Source: Lachnospiraceae bacterium
GTDB lineage: Bacteria > Bacillota > Clostridia > Lachnospirales > Lachnospiraceae
Direction: 5' to 3'
DNA: 64,000 bases
NCBI GenBank assembly: GCA_910575445.1
Contig: CAJTFW010000009.1
Coordinates: forward strand, 126,428-190,427
A model generated the notes under the pieces. That model was not told the origin of the DNA. It did not search any database and saw only the letters and a program-made list of their open reading frames with translations. A program made the translations under genes and the position numbers. Position 1 is the first letter of the stretch, and every line of letters begins with the position of its first letter. Positions 40,652-50,389 of this stretch are shown in pieces.

Positions 40652-42232
40652 TTACTCAAGTTCCGTAAAAATACTCCCCATCAATTCCCACGCTGCATCC
40701 CTCTCTCTTCTCTGTTCTTCTGTCAGTTCTTCATAAGGACGCAACATTGGATGTTGTCTTATAGTATCATCTCGATAAGGTCCATTTCTCCAGTTATAAA
40801 AAGTATAGAACCGAAGCCAACGCATATGGTCTAATTTGCGGTACATTTCTTTTGTGGCCGCAGAGCTTTTTGTATTGCAATATTTATCATATGCTTTCTT
40901 CACCGAATCTGCTGTAAGTTCCGTAATTGTTTCATCATCAAGTAAAATCCTGGTTTTCATCAGAAGGTGGTCTGCCGCTACAATCTTCGACTGCCTGTGA
41001 AGGTCATCTAGTTCATCCCATTCCAAAGTTGGATAAGAGACAGACCTGCGAAACAGTTCATTAATCATAATCGCTGCTTTATTTAACCCAGTACGTATAA
41101 TCTGCTGTGAAGTATAAATGTCTTCATTTACTCCAAAACAGGATACTTCTGGTGCCCTTCGGCTACTTCTAAGGTCGATGCGGCCAGAGATTTTATAGTA
41201 TCTATTCAAGGTCCAAAAGATACCCCATCCATCTTCTTCATTATCCTCACAGATAATAATACGGTCAGCTCTTTCTAACACGGAACGATTCTTTGTCCAG
41301 GTCTCATTATGAAAGATTAAGGAATCCTCTGTCTTAGATTCTTTGTTCAAGGAAAATATCTCTCCCAAATGTTCATGTATCGCCAGAAATTCTTCTGCAT
41401 CTCCAAAAATATGATATGCTACATGCTGCTCTATAGAGATAATATTGGTAAGTATCGCCCGTTCTAGGATACTTAGGCCATAGTTTCCAAATCCAATCAG
41501 CACAATCATATTCTCATGACGACACAGTGGTCTAGAACGCCAATATTGTCTGGCGCAACATTCATAACTGTGAAAAAAATTAATATTTCCAGAAAGTTTA
41601 TCCTGTCCGTTGGTTGTCCTTGCATAGACTTCCACTGGCAATTCATGCAGATTGACAGCCCGGCTGTTGCTGCCAATATCATTTTCTTTCATCAGAAAAA
41701 TCTTGCATCTTGTTCCTGTATTTTTCTTCTTTGCCACAATCCTTTCTGGTGAAGCACTTAGATAGATGCACGGATAATTGGGAATCTCACTCTGGTTACT
41801 TCTTCTTTCTCCATAGATAATCAGTGCATCTGCATCTTCTTTGTAGATATTGGCAGCAAGTGTATTTGATTCCACTCCATAGTCTGCAAAATAATACCAA
41901 TTTTTATGCCGCTGCAGACCAAGCATAAAGAAAGGCAGCCCTTCACTTGTGATAAAAGATACCACTGCTCCAAGCATTGTCACCATAATACCAGCAGACA
42001 ACAGCAAAAATATTATCCCCACTGCATGTCCTATCGGAGTCACAGGTATTAAATCACCATATCCTACCGTCGTTAAAGTCACTAACGAATACCATATGGC
42101 ATCTCCTAATGTCTGAATCATTGCATCACTGTTTGTAGATTCCGAGTAATAAAGAATCGTCAAAAGACCAATATAAATCAGAATAACTATAATAATCAGA
42201 TATACGTAGGTATTTTTTCTTCCTTTTAACAT
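40652..42232 (-). CDS. potassium channel with C-terminal RyR-like domain
   Basis: A 526-residue protein. Two membrane segments flank a pore loop with the K+ selectivity filter TVGYGD (residues 55-60). A large cytoplasmic part follows with a Rossmann-like stretch (MIVLIGFGNYGLSILERAI) as in RCK/TrkA-N domains. The last 60 residues (about 466-520) match the RyR repeat: DHMRWLRFYTFYNWRNGPYRDD, then HPMLRPYEELTEEQRRERD (in parts). RyR domains in bacteria are thought to sense a small ligand, perhaps a nucleotide, so this may be a ligand-gated K+ channel. Nearest ribosome-like sequence is rather far from the ATG. It stands alone between two sugar regulons. Confidence 0.72.
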   Translation of the reverse strand: MLKGRKNTYVYLIIIVILIYIGLLTILYYSESTNSDAMIQTLGDAIWYSLVTLTTVGYGDLIPVTPIGHAVGIIFLLLSAGIMVTMLGAVVSFITSEGLPFFMLGLQRHKNWYYFADYGVESNTLAANIYKEDADALIIYGERRSNQSEIPNYPCIYLSASPERIVAKKKNTGTRCKIFLMKENDIGSNSRAVNLHELPVEVYARTTNGQDKLSGNINFFHSYECCARQYWRSRPLCRHENMIVLIGFGNYGLSILERAILTNIISIEQHVAYHIFGDAEEFLAIHEHLGEIFSLNKESKTEDSLIFHNETWTKNRSVLERADRIIICEDNEEDGWGIFWTLNRYYKISGRIDLRSSRRAPEVSCFGVNEDIYTSQQIIRTGLNKAAIMINELFRRSVSYPTLEWDELDDLHRQSKIVAADHLLMKTRILLDDETITELTADSVKKAYDKYCNTKSSAATKEMYRKLDHMRWLRFYTFYNWRNGPYRDDTIRQHPMLRPYEELTEEQRRERDAAWELMGSIFTELE

Positions 42233-42280
42233 AGTTTCGGATATAGAGTTTCCTTTCCTTTGCTCTATCTAATTACTAAT

Positions 42281-42337
42281 ATAATAAATCTCACCAATCC
42301 AGTCAATGGCATTGATTAGATTGGTGAGATTTATTAT
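42281..42337 (-). terminator. terminator of the kinase/ABC/transketolase operon
   Basis: A perfect 18-bp inverted repeat (ATAATAAATCTCACCAAT / ATTGGTGAGATTTATTAT) with a 21-base loop. The 5' arm on the minus strand includes the kinase stop codon. Confidence 0.75.
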
Positions 42338-43821
42338 CTGGTAATTACTTTATGAATGGCCTTTTGCCAACCAGCATATTTTTTAGCTGCCAGTTGTGTA
42401 TCCATCTTCGGAGTATATTTCTTTCGATGCAGTTTCTCAAAGATAGATTCATCCCACAGGCCAAGCGCTATACCCGCTGCATAAGCAGGACCAAGCCCGG
42501 AGAGTTCTTCTGCTTCGGGGACTTGTACGGTTGTCTGCGTAATGTCGCTTTGAAATTGCATCAGATATTGATTTTTAGTCGGGCCTCCGTCTACGCGAAG
42601 TTCATCTACTTTTATCCGGGCGTCTTCTACCATCGCATTTACAATATCTGTAATCTGATAAGCAATACATTCTAATGCAGCCTTTACAAGCTCTGCTCTT
42701 TTGGTTGTTCTGGTCATACCAATAAATGCAGCACTGGCCCGGCTGTCCCAATAGGGTGCACCTAGACCTGAAAATGCTGGTATTAGATATGTCTTATCTT
42801 CTTTGGATGCTTCTTTGGCAAGCGTGTCGGTCTCTGTGGGAGATGTGATTATCTTTAAGTCATCTTTTAGCCATGTAATCACTGCGCCTGTATAATTTAG
42901 ATTTCCTTCCAAGACATAATTTACTTTTCCGCCCATACTCCATGCAAGGGAAGTGACAACTCCATGGGTACTGTGAATTGGTTTTTCTCCTATATTCATC
43001 ATAATCGAAGAACCTGTCCCATAAGTTGCTTTCATCATCCCCGGACGAAGACATCCCTGGCCAAACAATGCACCGTGAGAATCCCCAAGCACTCCATGAA
43101 TTGGTATTGGTCTTGGGAGAAATCCCTCCAAATCCGTCTCTCCAAAGCAGGCGTCAGAGTCACATACCTCGGCGAGATTCTCTGTCTCAATTCCAAAAAG
43201 TGCACAGATTTCTCTGTCCCACTGTAATTCAAAAATATTATACAGTTGTGTCCTAGATGCATTGGAATAATCTGTCTTATAAGATTTTAGGCCTGTTAAT
43301 CTGTAGATTAAGAAACTGTCAATTGTTCCATAGCAAAGTTCTTTTTTATCTGCTTTTTCTCTTGCTCCTTCTACATGTTCAAGAATCCACGCAATTTTGG
43401 ATGCCGGGAAATATGGAGATAAGGTAACACCTGTCTTTTTTCTTATCTTTTCTGCCACTCCCATTGCTTCCACCCGGTCACAAATATCTGCTGCCCTTGC
43501 ACATTGCCATACAATCGCATGTGCAATAGGTTCTCCTGTCAGTCGGTCCCAGGCAAGCGTCGTCTCCCGCTGGTTGCTGATACTTAGTCCTGCTATCTGC
43601 CTCTTATCTATCTGCGTCTTTTGTATCAGCTCTTGCACAACATAGAGGGTATTTTGATAAATCTCACGAGGGTCATGAGATATAAAACCCTTTTCATCTA
43701 TTATCTGCCTGTGTGCCTTATCCACTCTCTTTATCAGATTTCCCTTAGCATCAAGCAGCAATGCCTTGGTTCCCTGTGTACTTTGGTCAATCCCTATCAG
43801 ATACTTATTTTCCATAGTCAT
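42334..43821 (-). CDS. FGGY-family carbohydrate kinase, glycerol-kinase-like
   Basis: A 495-residue ASKHA-fold kinase. The N-terminal phosphate loop reads GIDQSTQGTKALLLD; the FGGY signature region includes DYSNASRTQLYNI and the nucleotide site KATYGTGSSIMMNIG. It resembles glycerol kinase over its length, but the GDSHGALFGQGC loop replaces the GDQQAALFGQ of true GlpK, and no glycerol facilitator is nearby. The context (polyol-type dehydrogenase, split transketolase, sugar ABC transporter) points to phosphorylation of a ketose made by the dehydrogenase. Last gene of the seven-gene operon. Confidence 0.82.
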   Translation of the reverse strand: MTMENKYLIGIDQSTQGTKALLLDAKGNLIKRVDKAHRQIIDEKGFISHDPREIYQNTLYVVQELIQKTQIDKRQIAGLSISNQRETTLAWDRLTGEPIAHAIVWQCARAADICDRVEAMGVAEKIRKKTGVTLSPYFPASKIAWILEHVEGAREKADKKELCYGTIDSFLIYRLTGLKSYKTDYSNASRTQLYNIFELQWDREICALFGIETENLAEVCDSDACFGETDLEGFLPRPIPIHGVLGDSHGALFGQGCLRPGMMKATYGTGSSIMMNIGEKPIHSTHGVVTSLAWSMGGKVNYVLEGNLNYTGAVITWLKDDLKIITSPTETDTLAKEASKEDKTYLIPAFSGLGAPYWDSRASAAFIGMTRTTKRAELVKAALECIAYQITDIVNAMVEDARIKVDELRVDGGPTKNQYLMQFQSDITQTTVQVPEAEELSGLGPAYAAGIALGLWDESIFEKLHRKKYTPKMDTQLAAKKYAGWQKAIHKVITR

Positions 43822-43844
43822 CTGTATACTCCCCTCTTAAAGGA

Positions 43845-44828
43845 TTATTTTCCAAACAGTGTTCTCTTTATCTTGGATTGAATCACCGGATTGTCTTTGA
43901 TTGCGTCAATCAGAACAGCAATCAATACCACTGCACCTGTAACAATCGTCTCCCAATAAGAAGAGATTCTAAGCAATGTGATACAAGTGCTGATAACACT
44001 GCTTAAAATACCACCGATAATCGTTCCTACCACACTTCCAACACCACCAGCCATAGAAGTACCACCTAGTACCGCAGCTGTAATGGAATCCATCTGCCAG
44101 CTTTCCCCGATACTTGCCTGGAAAGAAGCCAGTTTGCAGGACATCAAAATACCGGCAATTGCTGCTAACCATCCACTTAGGCAATATACCATTAACTCAA
44201 TACGCTCCGTGGGGATTCCAACAATCTTGGCGCAGTTACGATTTCCGCCAAGTGCATAGATATAGCGTCCAAGCTTTGTTCTTTTAAGCATCAAGGTTAA
44301 AAGAAGGCAGATTACAATCATAATAATTACAATATTGGGAAGAATTCCTCCAATCACACCATTGGCAAGTGATTCTGCGGCTTCTGGCATCCCTGTAATG
44401 GGCATCCCTTTGGTGATTACATAGACAATACCTTTATAAATCTGCATCGTTGCCAATGTGACAATAAATGGTGTTACTTTAAAATAAGCAATAAAAAATC
44501 CGTTGATACCCCCTAGCACAATCCCTATCAGGCTTGCAAGAAAAATTGCCAGATAGGGATGAATCCCATAGTCTACCATAAAAATCGCACTTGCCATTCC
44601 ACAGACGGAACCAATCGTGGCAACTGACAGGTCAATTCCTCCTGTCAGAAGGACAATCGTCTGTCCAAATCCTACGATAATTACAAAGGACGCTGCTCTT
44701 GTCAACGTGCTGATATTATATGCTGTAAAAAAATTACCAGTCGTAATATGTACTGCAATCCCTACAAAAATAGTTACCAAAAGAACCATTCCCGCTGTGG
44801 ATTTAAAAAACTTTGTAACCTTATCCAT
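43845..44828 (-). CDS. sugar ABC transporter permease (RbsC-like), second system
   Basis: A 327-residue permease with about ten membrane segments and RbsC family signatures (YFKVTPFIVTLATMQIYKGI and VLGGTSMAGGVGSVVGTIIGG, in parts). It starts 11 bases after the ATPase gene and should form the channel for the substrate bound by the lipoprotein encoded at 46344-47468. Only moderately similar to the permease at 33678. Confidence 0.92.
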   Translation of the reverse strand: MDKVTKFFKSTAGMVLLVTIFVGIAVHITTGNFFTAYNISTLTRAASFVIIVGFGQTIVLLTGGIDLSVATIGSVCGMASAIFMVDYGIHPYLAIFLASLIGIVLGGINGFFIAYFKVTPFIVTLATMQIYKGIVYVITKGMPITGMPEAAESLANGVIGGILPNIVIIMIVICLLLTLMLKRTKLGRYIYALGGNRNCAKIVGIPTERIELMVYCLSGWLAAIAGILMSCKLASFQASIGESWQMDSITAAVLGGTSMAGGVGSVVGTIIGGILSSVISTCITLLRISSYWETIVTGAVVLIAVLIDAIKDNPVIQSKIKRTLFGK

Positions 44829-44839
44829 TTGATACCTCC

Positions 44840-46339
44840 CTACTGAAATGCCACCTTTAGAACATCTTCCTGTGTAATCTTCTCAACCTCTGTAATATAT
44901 CCACTGATTTTTCCATTGTGAACAACCATAATCCGGTCTGCGAGTGCAATGACTTCTTCCATCTCTGAGGAAATCACAACAACTGCCACCCCTTGGTCTG
45001 CCAATTCCCGAATCAACTGATGTATCTCTCCTTTGGCATTTACATCAATGCCTCTGGTAGGCTCGTCTAGAATCAACATCTTAATACCTTTTGCCATCCA
45101 TCTGGCAACAATGACCTTCTGTTGATTTCCTCCTGAAAGATTTTTAATAAGTGTCTCACGGGAAGCTGTCTTAATCTTAAAAGATGCAATATACTGGTCT
45201 GTAATTGCAACTGCCTTTTGATAGTCAATCAAACCATTTTTCTTTAACTTATCATAGGATGGAAGCATCATATTTTCCATCACTGACATATCTGGTGCAA
45301 TTCCATCATGTCTGCGCTCCTCTGAAACATACCCCATCCCACAGAGAATCGCATCCATCGGAGATTTAATCTGTACTTCCTTCCCTTCAATCCAGGTTGT
45401 TCCGCCTGCTTCTTTTTCTGTAATTCCAAAAACACATTTGAAAATCTCTGTTCTGCCAGCTCCTACAAGTCCTGCAACACACAGAATCTCGCCTTTTCGT
45501 ATCTGAAAGCTGACATTCTCAAACTCTCCACTTCTTGTAAGATTTTTCGCCTCAAAAAATACTTCATCTGAAATCTCTCTTTTGACCCGGCTAGTAATCT
45601 CCACCTTTTTTCCTGCCATCTGATTAATCATCTCTTCTTTGGTAATCTCAGAGACCAGAACCTCTTTTATCAGGCAGCCATCTTTCATAATTGTAATCCG
45701 GTCAGCCTGCTCTATCACTTCATCCAGGTGATGGGTAATAAATACCATAGCAGTCCCATTCTTTTTTAGCCGCTGCATAGAAGCAAACAGACTTTTTGTC
45801 TCCTGGTTCGTTAATACGGCTGTTGGTTCATCCAGAATCAGAACCTTGGGCTCATATGTCAGAGCTCTGGCAATAGATACCAACTGTTGGTATGCAGCAG
45901 ATAACTCTTTTACAGGCATAGAGACATCCACCTGTACATCCAAAAGTCCTAAAAGCTTTTTGGCTTCCTCTTTGGTCTTATTCCAGTCAATCAGATTGTT
46001 TTTAACCACTTCATTGCCAAGGAAAATATTTTCTGCAATACTGGCTTCTGGAATCAGATTCAGTTCTTGTGGCACAAGTACGATATTCTTGGCCATTGCT
46101 TCTCTAGGAGAGGAGAACCTCACAGGTTCTCCCTCCATAATTATCTCTCCACTATCCATGGAAAACTGTCCAGTCAGAATATTCATCAGGGTGCTTTTAC
46201 CTGCTCCATTTTCGCCAATCAAGGCATGTATCTCGCCTTTTCTCAGCTTCAGTGTCACACCATCCAAAGCTTTTGTCCCTGGAAATGTCTTGACAATCTT
46301 CCTCATCTCAACTAAAAGCTCTTCTGAATTTCCCTGCAT
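44840..46339 (-). CDS. sugar ABC transporter ATPase, tandem domains, second system
   Basis: A 499-residue RbsA-type ATPase: Walker A GENGAGKST in domain 1 with signature LSAAYQQLVSIAR, and LSGGNQQKVIVARW with LDEPTRGID in domain 2. A GGAGAA site that overlaps the binding protein's stop region selects the ATG at 46337-46339, four bases after that stop, implying coupled translation. Earlier in-frame ATGs inside the binding protein gene lack a ribosome site. Confidence 0.92.
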   Translation of the reverse strand: MQGNSEELLVEMRKIVKTFPGTKALDGVTLKLRKGEIHALIGENGAGKSTLMNILTGQFSMDSGEIIMEGEPVRFSSPREAMAKNIVLVPQELNLIPEASIAENIFLGNEVVKNNLIDWNKTKEEAKKLLGLLDVQVDVSMPVKELSAAYQQLVSIARALTYEPKVLILDEPTAVLTNQETKSLFASMQRLKKNGTAMVFITHHLDEVIEQADRITIMKDGCLIKEVLVSEITKEEMINQMAGKKVEITSRVKREISDEVFFEAKNLTRSGEFENVSFQIRKGEILCVAGLVGAGRTEIFKCVFGITEKEAGGTTWIEGKEVQIKSPMDAILCGMGYVSEERRHDGIAPDMSVMENMMLPSYDKLKKNGLIDYQKAVAITDQYIASFKIKTASRETLIKNLSGGNQQKVIVARWMAKGIKMLILDEPTRGIDVNAKGEIHQLIRELADQGVAVVVISSEMEEVIALADRIMVVHNGKISGYITEVEKITQEDVLKVAFQ

Positions 46340-46343
46340 CTGT

Positions 46344-47468
46344 TTATTCTCCATATAACATCTCAATGTACTTATCTGCTTCTTCTGCATATACAGAAGT
46401 AGAGCCTACATTGGTAGAATCTTCTACACTTTCACCATCAATACTCTTTACAGCGTTGTAGATTAATTTATATCCCATATCATAGCAGTTCTGAACCTGA
46501 GCAACGTACAGAGTGCCATCTTTTAGATATTCCAGTGTCCGAAGGTCATGGTCCATACCTCCAATTACAATCTCTCCTGCTTTGCCAGCATCCTTGACTG
46601 CCTGACATGCACCTACCGGATTGGACATATTGTTGCACAGGATTCCTCCAAGGTCAGGATAAGCCTGAAGCCATGATTCTGTAATACTAATTGCTTTCTC
46701 AACTGCGTCGTTGTCTCTTTGTTCGTCTACCACTTCAATATTCGGGTATTCTGCAATCGTATCGTAGAATCCTTTTAAGCGCTCCTCATGGGAAGCAGCT
46801 CCCATTGTTCCAGAAAGAATAGCAATCTTGCCTTCCCCGTTCATCTTCTCACAGACAGCCTTTGCAAGTGCACATCCATCTCCATAGTTATCTGTATTGC
46901 CTACAAAGAATGCTCTGTCACAGTTGTCTATATCACTGCTGGCAAATGTCGCCGCTTTTACTCCGGCTGCTACTGCTTCATTGATTGCTTTTGCCGTTGT
47001 CTCTGGTTGATTGACATCTACCGCAATTAAATCATAGCCTTGTCCACGTGCTGTCTCTATAGAGTTGACCTGGTCAACAGCATCTGGCTCTGCTGGTCCG
47101 TACCATTCATATTTAACCGTAACTCCTTTTTGTGCAAAATCTTCTACTGCCGCATCAATTCCACATTTGATAGCATCATACCAGCTATGAATATTTTTGT
47201 AAGTGCAATATATCTCATAACTTTCTTGCTTTGGCGTATAGTTGGTATCAAAATCAGCATCTGCCAGTTCCGTCTTCCCGGTTGCACTGTCTCCTGCTTT
47301 TGCCTCTACATTCGTACTTTCCTCCGCCTGTGGTTGTTCTGTTGTTACTTCTTCCTCTGCTGGTGCTGGTGCTGTGGAAGTACTGTCACTGCCTTTACTG
47401 CCACATCCTCCTAAAACAGATGTTGTAAACACGACACTCAATAAGATAGCTACCATTTTTCTTGACAT
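46344..47468 (-). CDS. sugar-binding lipoprotein, second system
   Basis: A 374-residue lipoprotein with lipobox VLGGC (Cys22), a short Ala/Glu/Thr-rich linker and a type 1 periplasmic binding domain (YEIYCTYKNIHSWYDAIKCG ... DLIAVDVNQPETTAKAINEA ... VGNTDNYGDGCALAKAV, in parts). It belongs to the ribose/polyol-binding class and should capture the substrate of the operon. It is not closely similar to the binding protein at 36150-37367, so the two regulons serve different sugars. Confidence 0.92.
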   Translation of the reverse strand: MSRKMVAILLSVVFTTSVLGGCGSKGSDSTSTAPAPAEEEVTTEQPQAEESTNVEAKAGDSATGKTELADADFDTNYTPKQESYEIYCTYKNIHSWYDAIKCGIDAAVEDFAQKGVTVKYEWYGPAEPDAVDQVNSIETARGQGYDLIAVDVNQPETTAKAINEAVAAGVKAATFASSDIDNCDRAFFVGNTDNYGDGCALAKAVCEKMNGEGKIAILSGTMGAASHEERLKGFYDTIAEYPNIEVVDEQRDNDAVEKAISITESWLQAYPDLGGILCNNMSNPVGACQAVKDAGKAGEIVIGGMDHDLRTLEYLKDGTLYVAQVQNCYDMGYKLIYNAVKSIDGESVEDSTNVGSTSVYAEEADKYIEMLYGE

Positions 47469-47510
47469 TTTAAACCCTCCATTTTCTTTTTTATGTACAT
47501 TTTATAGTTA

Positions 47511-48554
47511 CTAAAATTTAATTACAGCTTTGATAACTTCATCTTTATGATTGAGACTATAGTCAATCGCTTCGATGCAATCTTTAAAATCAAATTCATG
47601 GGATACGATATTTTTCAGTGGTATCAACCCAGAAGAAACTGCTGCGATTGCCTTTGGCCACAGATTTCGGTATCTGTATACCGAGTAAAGCGTTCCTTCC
47701 ATTGCATTTAGTGTGGCAATATCTAACTCTAATACAGGCTCTGGAGATACACCTGTCAATGTGACTTTACCTCCGCGCCTGATTAGCCTGCATGACTGTA
47801 AAGTAGTCACTCGATTGCCGGCACACTCATATACCTGGTCCACGCCACCACCGGGAAGTGTTTTGACAAACTCCTCAATGCTTTCTCTTTGACTGTTAAA
47901 GACTCTTGTTGCGCCAACTTCCAGTGCTTTTTCCAGACGCTTATCCATCACATCTGCCACATAGATTTCACTGACGCCTCGCGCTTTTAAGCTCATAACC
48001 GTACATAGTCCGATACAGCCGCTTCCTAAGACAATCGCTGTCTCTCCAAGTTTGGCATTTGACAATTCCGTTCCATGCATACCGACTGCTAGAGGCTCTA
48101 TCATCGCGCCTTCAAGTGTGGTCATATTGTCAGGAAGCTTATAGCACATGCTTGCATCATGGACACAATATTCTGCATTTACACCATCTCTCTCACCTGG
48201 AATCGCAAGCATCTGGATATTTTTGCAGAGATTATAATTTCCTTTTCTACAGTCCTCACAATTCCCGCAAGGAACTGCTGGCTCTATAGATACTCTGTCT
48301 CCAATCTGAAAATCTGTTACACCTTCTCCTAGTGCAGTCACTACCCCTCCAGGCTCATGTCCTAGTGCCAGTGGACCATCTAACGTCCAGTTTGCCAGTT
48401 GTCCTTCCTGGTAGAAATGAAGGTCCGAACCACATACTCCTACATATTCAAGCTTAATCTGAAGCTCTCCTTTTCGGGGTTGTGGAATCGGATATTCTCT
48501 CCATTCCAACGTTTTCTTCCCAGTCAGCACACATACTTTCATCATTCCTTCCAT
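47511..48554 (-). CDS. zinc-dependent polyol/alcohol dehydrogenase
   Basis: A 347-residue medium-chain dehydrogenase of the sorbitol/threonine dehydrogenase type. The catalytic-zinc ligands lie in CGSDLHF and GHEPGG, the structural-zinc cysteines in CGNCEDCRKGNYNLC, and the NAD-binding loop is GSGCIGL. It probably oxidises a polyol or secondary alcohol to a ketose or keto compound. In this operon the product would be phosphorylated by the FGGY kinase and split by the transketolase. A GGAGG site lies upstream; three closely spaced ATGs make the exact start uncertain by four residues. Confidence 0.88.
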   Translation of the reverse strand: MEGMMKVCVLTGKKTLEWREYPIPQPRKGELQIKLEYVGVCGSDLHFYQEGQLANWTLDGPLALGHEPGGVVTALGEGVTDFQIGDRVSIEPAVPCGNCEDCRKGNYNLCKNIQMLAIPGERDGVNAEYCVHDASMCYKLPDNMTTLEGAMIEPLAVGMHGTELSNAKLGETAIVLGSGCIGLCTVMSLKARGVSEIYVADVMDKRLEKALEVGATRVFNSQRESIEEFVKTLPGGGVDQVYECAGNRVTTLQSCRLIRRGGKVTLTGVSPEPVLELDIATLNAMEGTLYSVYRYRNLWPKAIAAVSSGLIPLKNIVSHEFDFKDCIEAIDYSLNHKDEVIKAVIKF

Positions 48555-48582
48555 ATCTTTATCTTCCTCCTTTCTTTAATCT

Positions 48583-49512
48583 CTATAGATTTTCCAGAGC
48601 TTTTTTGGCAATTCCATTTCCATTTAGTCCATAATAATCAAAGACTTCTTTGGAAGTGCCTGAGATAACAGGTGCATCTGGTAAAGCCATCGTTATTATC
48701 TTTTTCGGGCAATGATTGCCTGCTACCTGACTTACCATAGAACCAAGACCCCCAAATGGTGAATGTTCTTCCACTGTAATGATAAGTTTGGCATTGGAAG
48801 CTGCTTTGATAATTGTCTCTTCATCTAAAGGCTTTATACAATACATATCTATTACCGTAGTGCTGACACCCTTCTCCTTGAGAATAGCTGCTGCATCTAT
48901 GGCAGGTTTTACCATCTCTCCGCATGCAATAATCGCTACATCATTTCCCTCTGTAATCACAGTTGCTTTATCCATCTCAAATGGAATATTTCCTTCTTGA
49001 TAAATATCTTCTACTGCATTTCTCCCCACCCGGATATAGGCTGGTTTGTTATCTTTTAAAAGTTCTTGCATCAGCTTTCTAGTCTGAAGCTGGTCGCTTG
49101 GAAGATACACTCTCATATTGGGTACAGATGCCATAGCTGCAATATCCTGTGCAGAGTGATGGCTCATACCAAGTGCTCCATAGCTGACACCTCCGCTAAT
49201 ACCAATAAGCTTGACATTGGTATCAGAATATGCCACATCAACTTTACACTGTTCATAACTTCTGGTGGATAAAAAGCTTGCTGGTGAGACTGCATATGTC
49301 TTCTTTCCGCATCTTGCAAGTCCGGCTGCAATGCTTACTAGATTTTGCTCTGCAATTCCAACTTCGACAAATTGTTCTGGATAAATGTCTGCAAAAGAAG
49401 TAAAAGAAGCGCTGCCTCTAGAGTCACTACATAATGCGACAATATCTTTGTCTTGTTTTGCTGCCTCTAAAAGCACATCACATATCACTTGCTTATTAGC
49501 TGTTTTTGCCAT
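48583..49512 (-). CDS. transketolase, C-terminal half (pyrimidine-binding subunit)
   Basis: A 309-residue protein carrying the transketolase pyrimidine-binding domain (catalytic Glu in FVEVGIAEQNLVSIAAGLA) and the C-terminal domain. It pairs with the N-terminal half encoded upstream, with a 17-bp gene overlap. Split transketolases are common in Clostridia and Archaea. Here it sits in a sugar operon, so it may be a dedicated enzyme, as with the two-subunit D-apulose-4-phosphate transketolase, rather than the housekeeping one. GGAGG site present. Confidence 0.9.
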   Translation of the reverse strand: MAKTANKQVICDVLLEAAKQDKDIVALCSDSRGSASFTSFADIYPEQFVEVGIAEQNLVSIAAGLARCGKKTYAVSPASFLSTRSYEQCKVDVAYSDTNVKLIGISGGVSYGALGMSHHSAQDIAAMASVPNMRVYLPSDQLQTRKLMQELLKDNKPAYIRVGRNAVEDIYQEGNIPFEMDKATVITEGNDVAIIACGEMVKPAIDAAAILKEKGVSTTVIDMYCIKPLDEETIIKAASNAKLIITVEEHSPFGGLGSMVSQVAGNHCPKKIITMALPDAPVISGTSKEVFDYYGLNGNGIAKKALENL

Positions 49513-50338
49513 TTTGTAAAGCCTCCTTTTTTTCTTTTAAATCCTTTTTTATCTGTTCTAGTTCTTCTTCCTTTGGCACTTTATGATGCCAAGAGGCTTT
49601 ATCTTCCATAACCTTTGAACCTTTGCCTTTTATCGTATTGGCAATCAGAACCGTAGGTTTTTCTTTTATTGTCTTAGCTGTGTCAAAAGCTTCTTTTAGC
49701 TGTCCGATGTCGTTTCCATCTTCTACATCAATCACATGCCAGCCAAAGGAATGAAATCTTTGATGTAAATCGTCATGTCCCATAACTTCTTCTGTATTTC
49801 CTGAAATCTGCAAGCGGTTTCTGTCTACCACTGCACACAGATTATCCAGTTTATAGTGCCCTGCTGCCATTGCACCTTCCCATACCGAACCTTCTGCTAA
49901 CTCTCCATCCCCCATCACTGTGTATACTCTATAATCCTGTCCATCCATCTTTCCGGCCAATGCCATACCCACACACACTGGGAGGCCATGTCCAAGTGAA
50001 CCGGAATTCATCTCAATACCTGGTAACTTATTATTGGGATGTCCGATATATTTGCTCCCAAACTTGCTAAACTGTGCGATAACTTCCTGAATATCAAAAA
50101 AACCCTTTCTTGCAAGTACCGCATAATATGCTTCTACGGAATGACCTTTGCTCATAACAAATTTATCTCGCTTTGGGTCATCCATATTCTGAGGGCTTAT
50201 GTTCATCTGGTCAAAATATAACTCTGTCAGAATCTCCATCACACTCATATCACCCCCAATATGCCCTGCTCCCCCTTCCACAATCATATCAACTACATCT
50301 TCTCTCAACTCATATGCCAATACGGCTAAGTCTTTCAT
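49496..50338 (-). CDS. transketolase, N-terminal half (TPP diphosphate-binding subunit)
   Basis: A 280-residue protein with the thiamine diphosphate motif GDGELAEGSVWEGAMAAG ending in DRNRLQISG, and the conserved KGH of the active site (VMSKGHSVEA). It transfers two-carbon ketol units together with its partner subunit. First gene of the seven-gene operon, directly downstream of the AT-rich control region at 50339-50694. AAGGAGG site present. Confidence 0.9.
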   Translation of the reverse strand: MKDLAVLAYELREDVVDMIVEGGAGHIGGDMSVMEILTELYFDQMNISPQNMDDPKRDKFVMSKGHSVEAYYAVLARKGFFDIQEVIAQFSKFGSKYIGHPNNKLPGIEMNSGSLGHGLPVCVGMALAGKMDGQDYRVYTVMGDGELAEGSVWEGAMAAGHYKLDNLCAVVDRNRLQISGNTEEVMGHDDLHQRFHSFGWHVIDVEDGNDIGQLKEAFDTAKTIKEKPTVLIANTIKGKGSKVMEDKASWHHKVPKEEELEQIKKDLKEKKEALQNGKNS

Positions 50339-50389
50339 AAGGTCCTCCTTTCAACTGTCGACCTGTATCTGTTCTTGTACTGTTATTTT

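Noticed and set aside
45846-46358. 170-residue open frame on the plus strand
   Set aside because: Antisense to the ABC ATPase gene, whose Walker A, signature and downstream motifs are intact; composition is that of a shadow frame.
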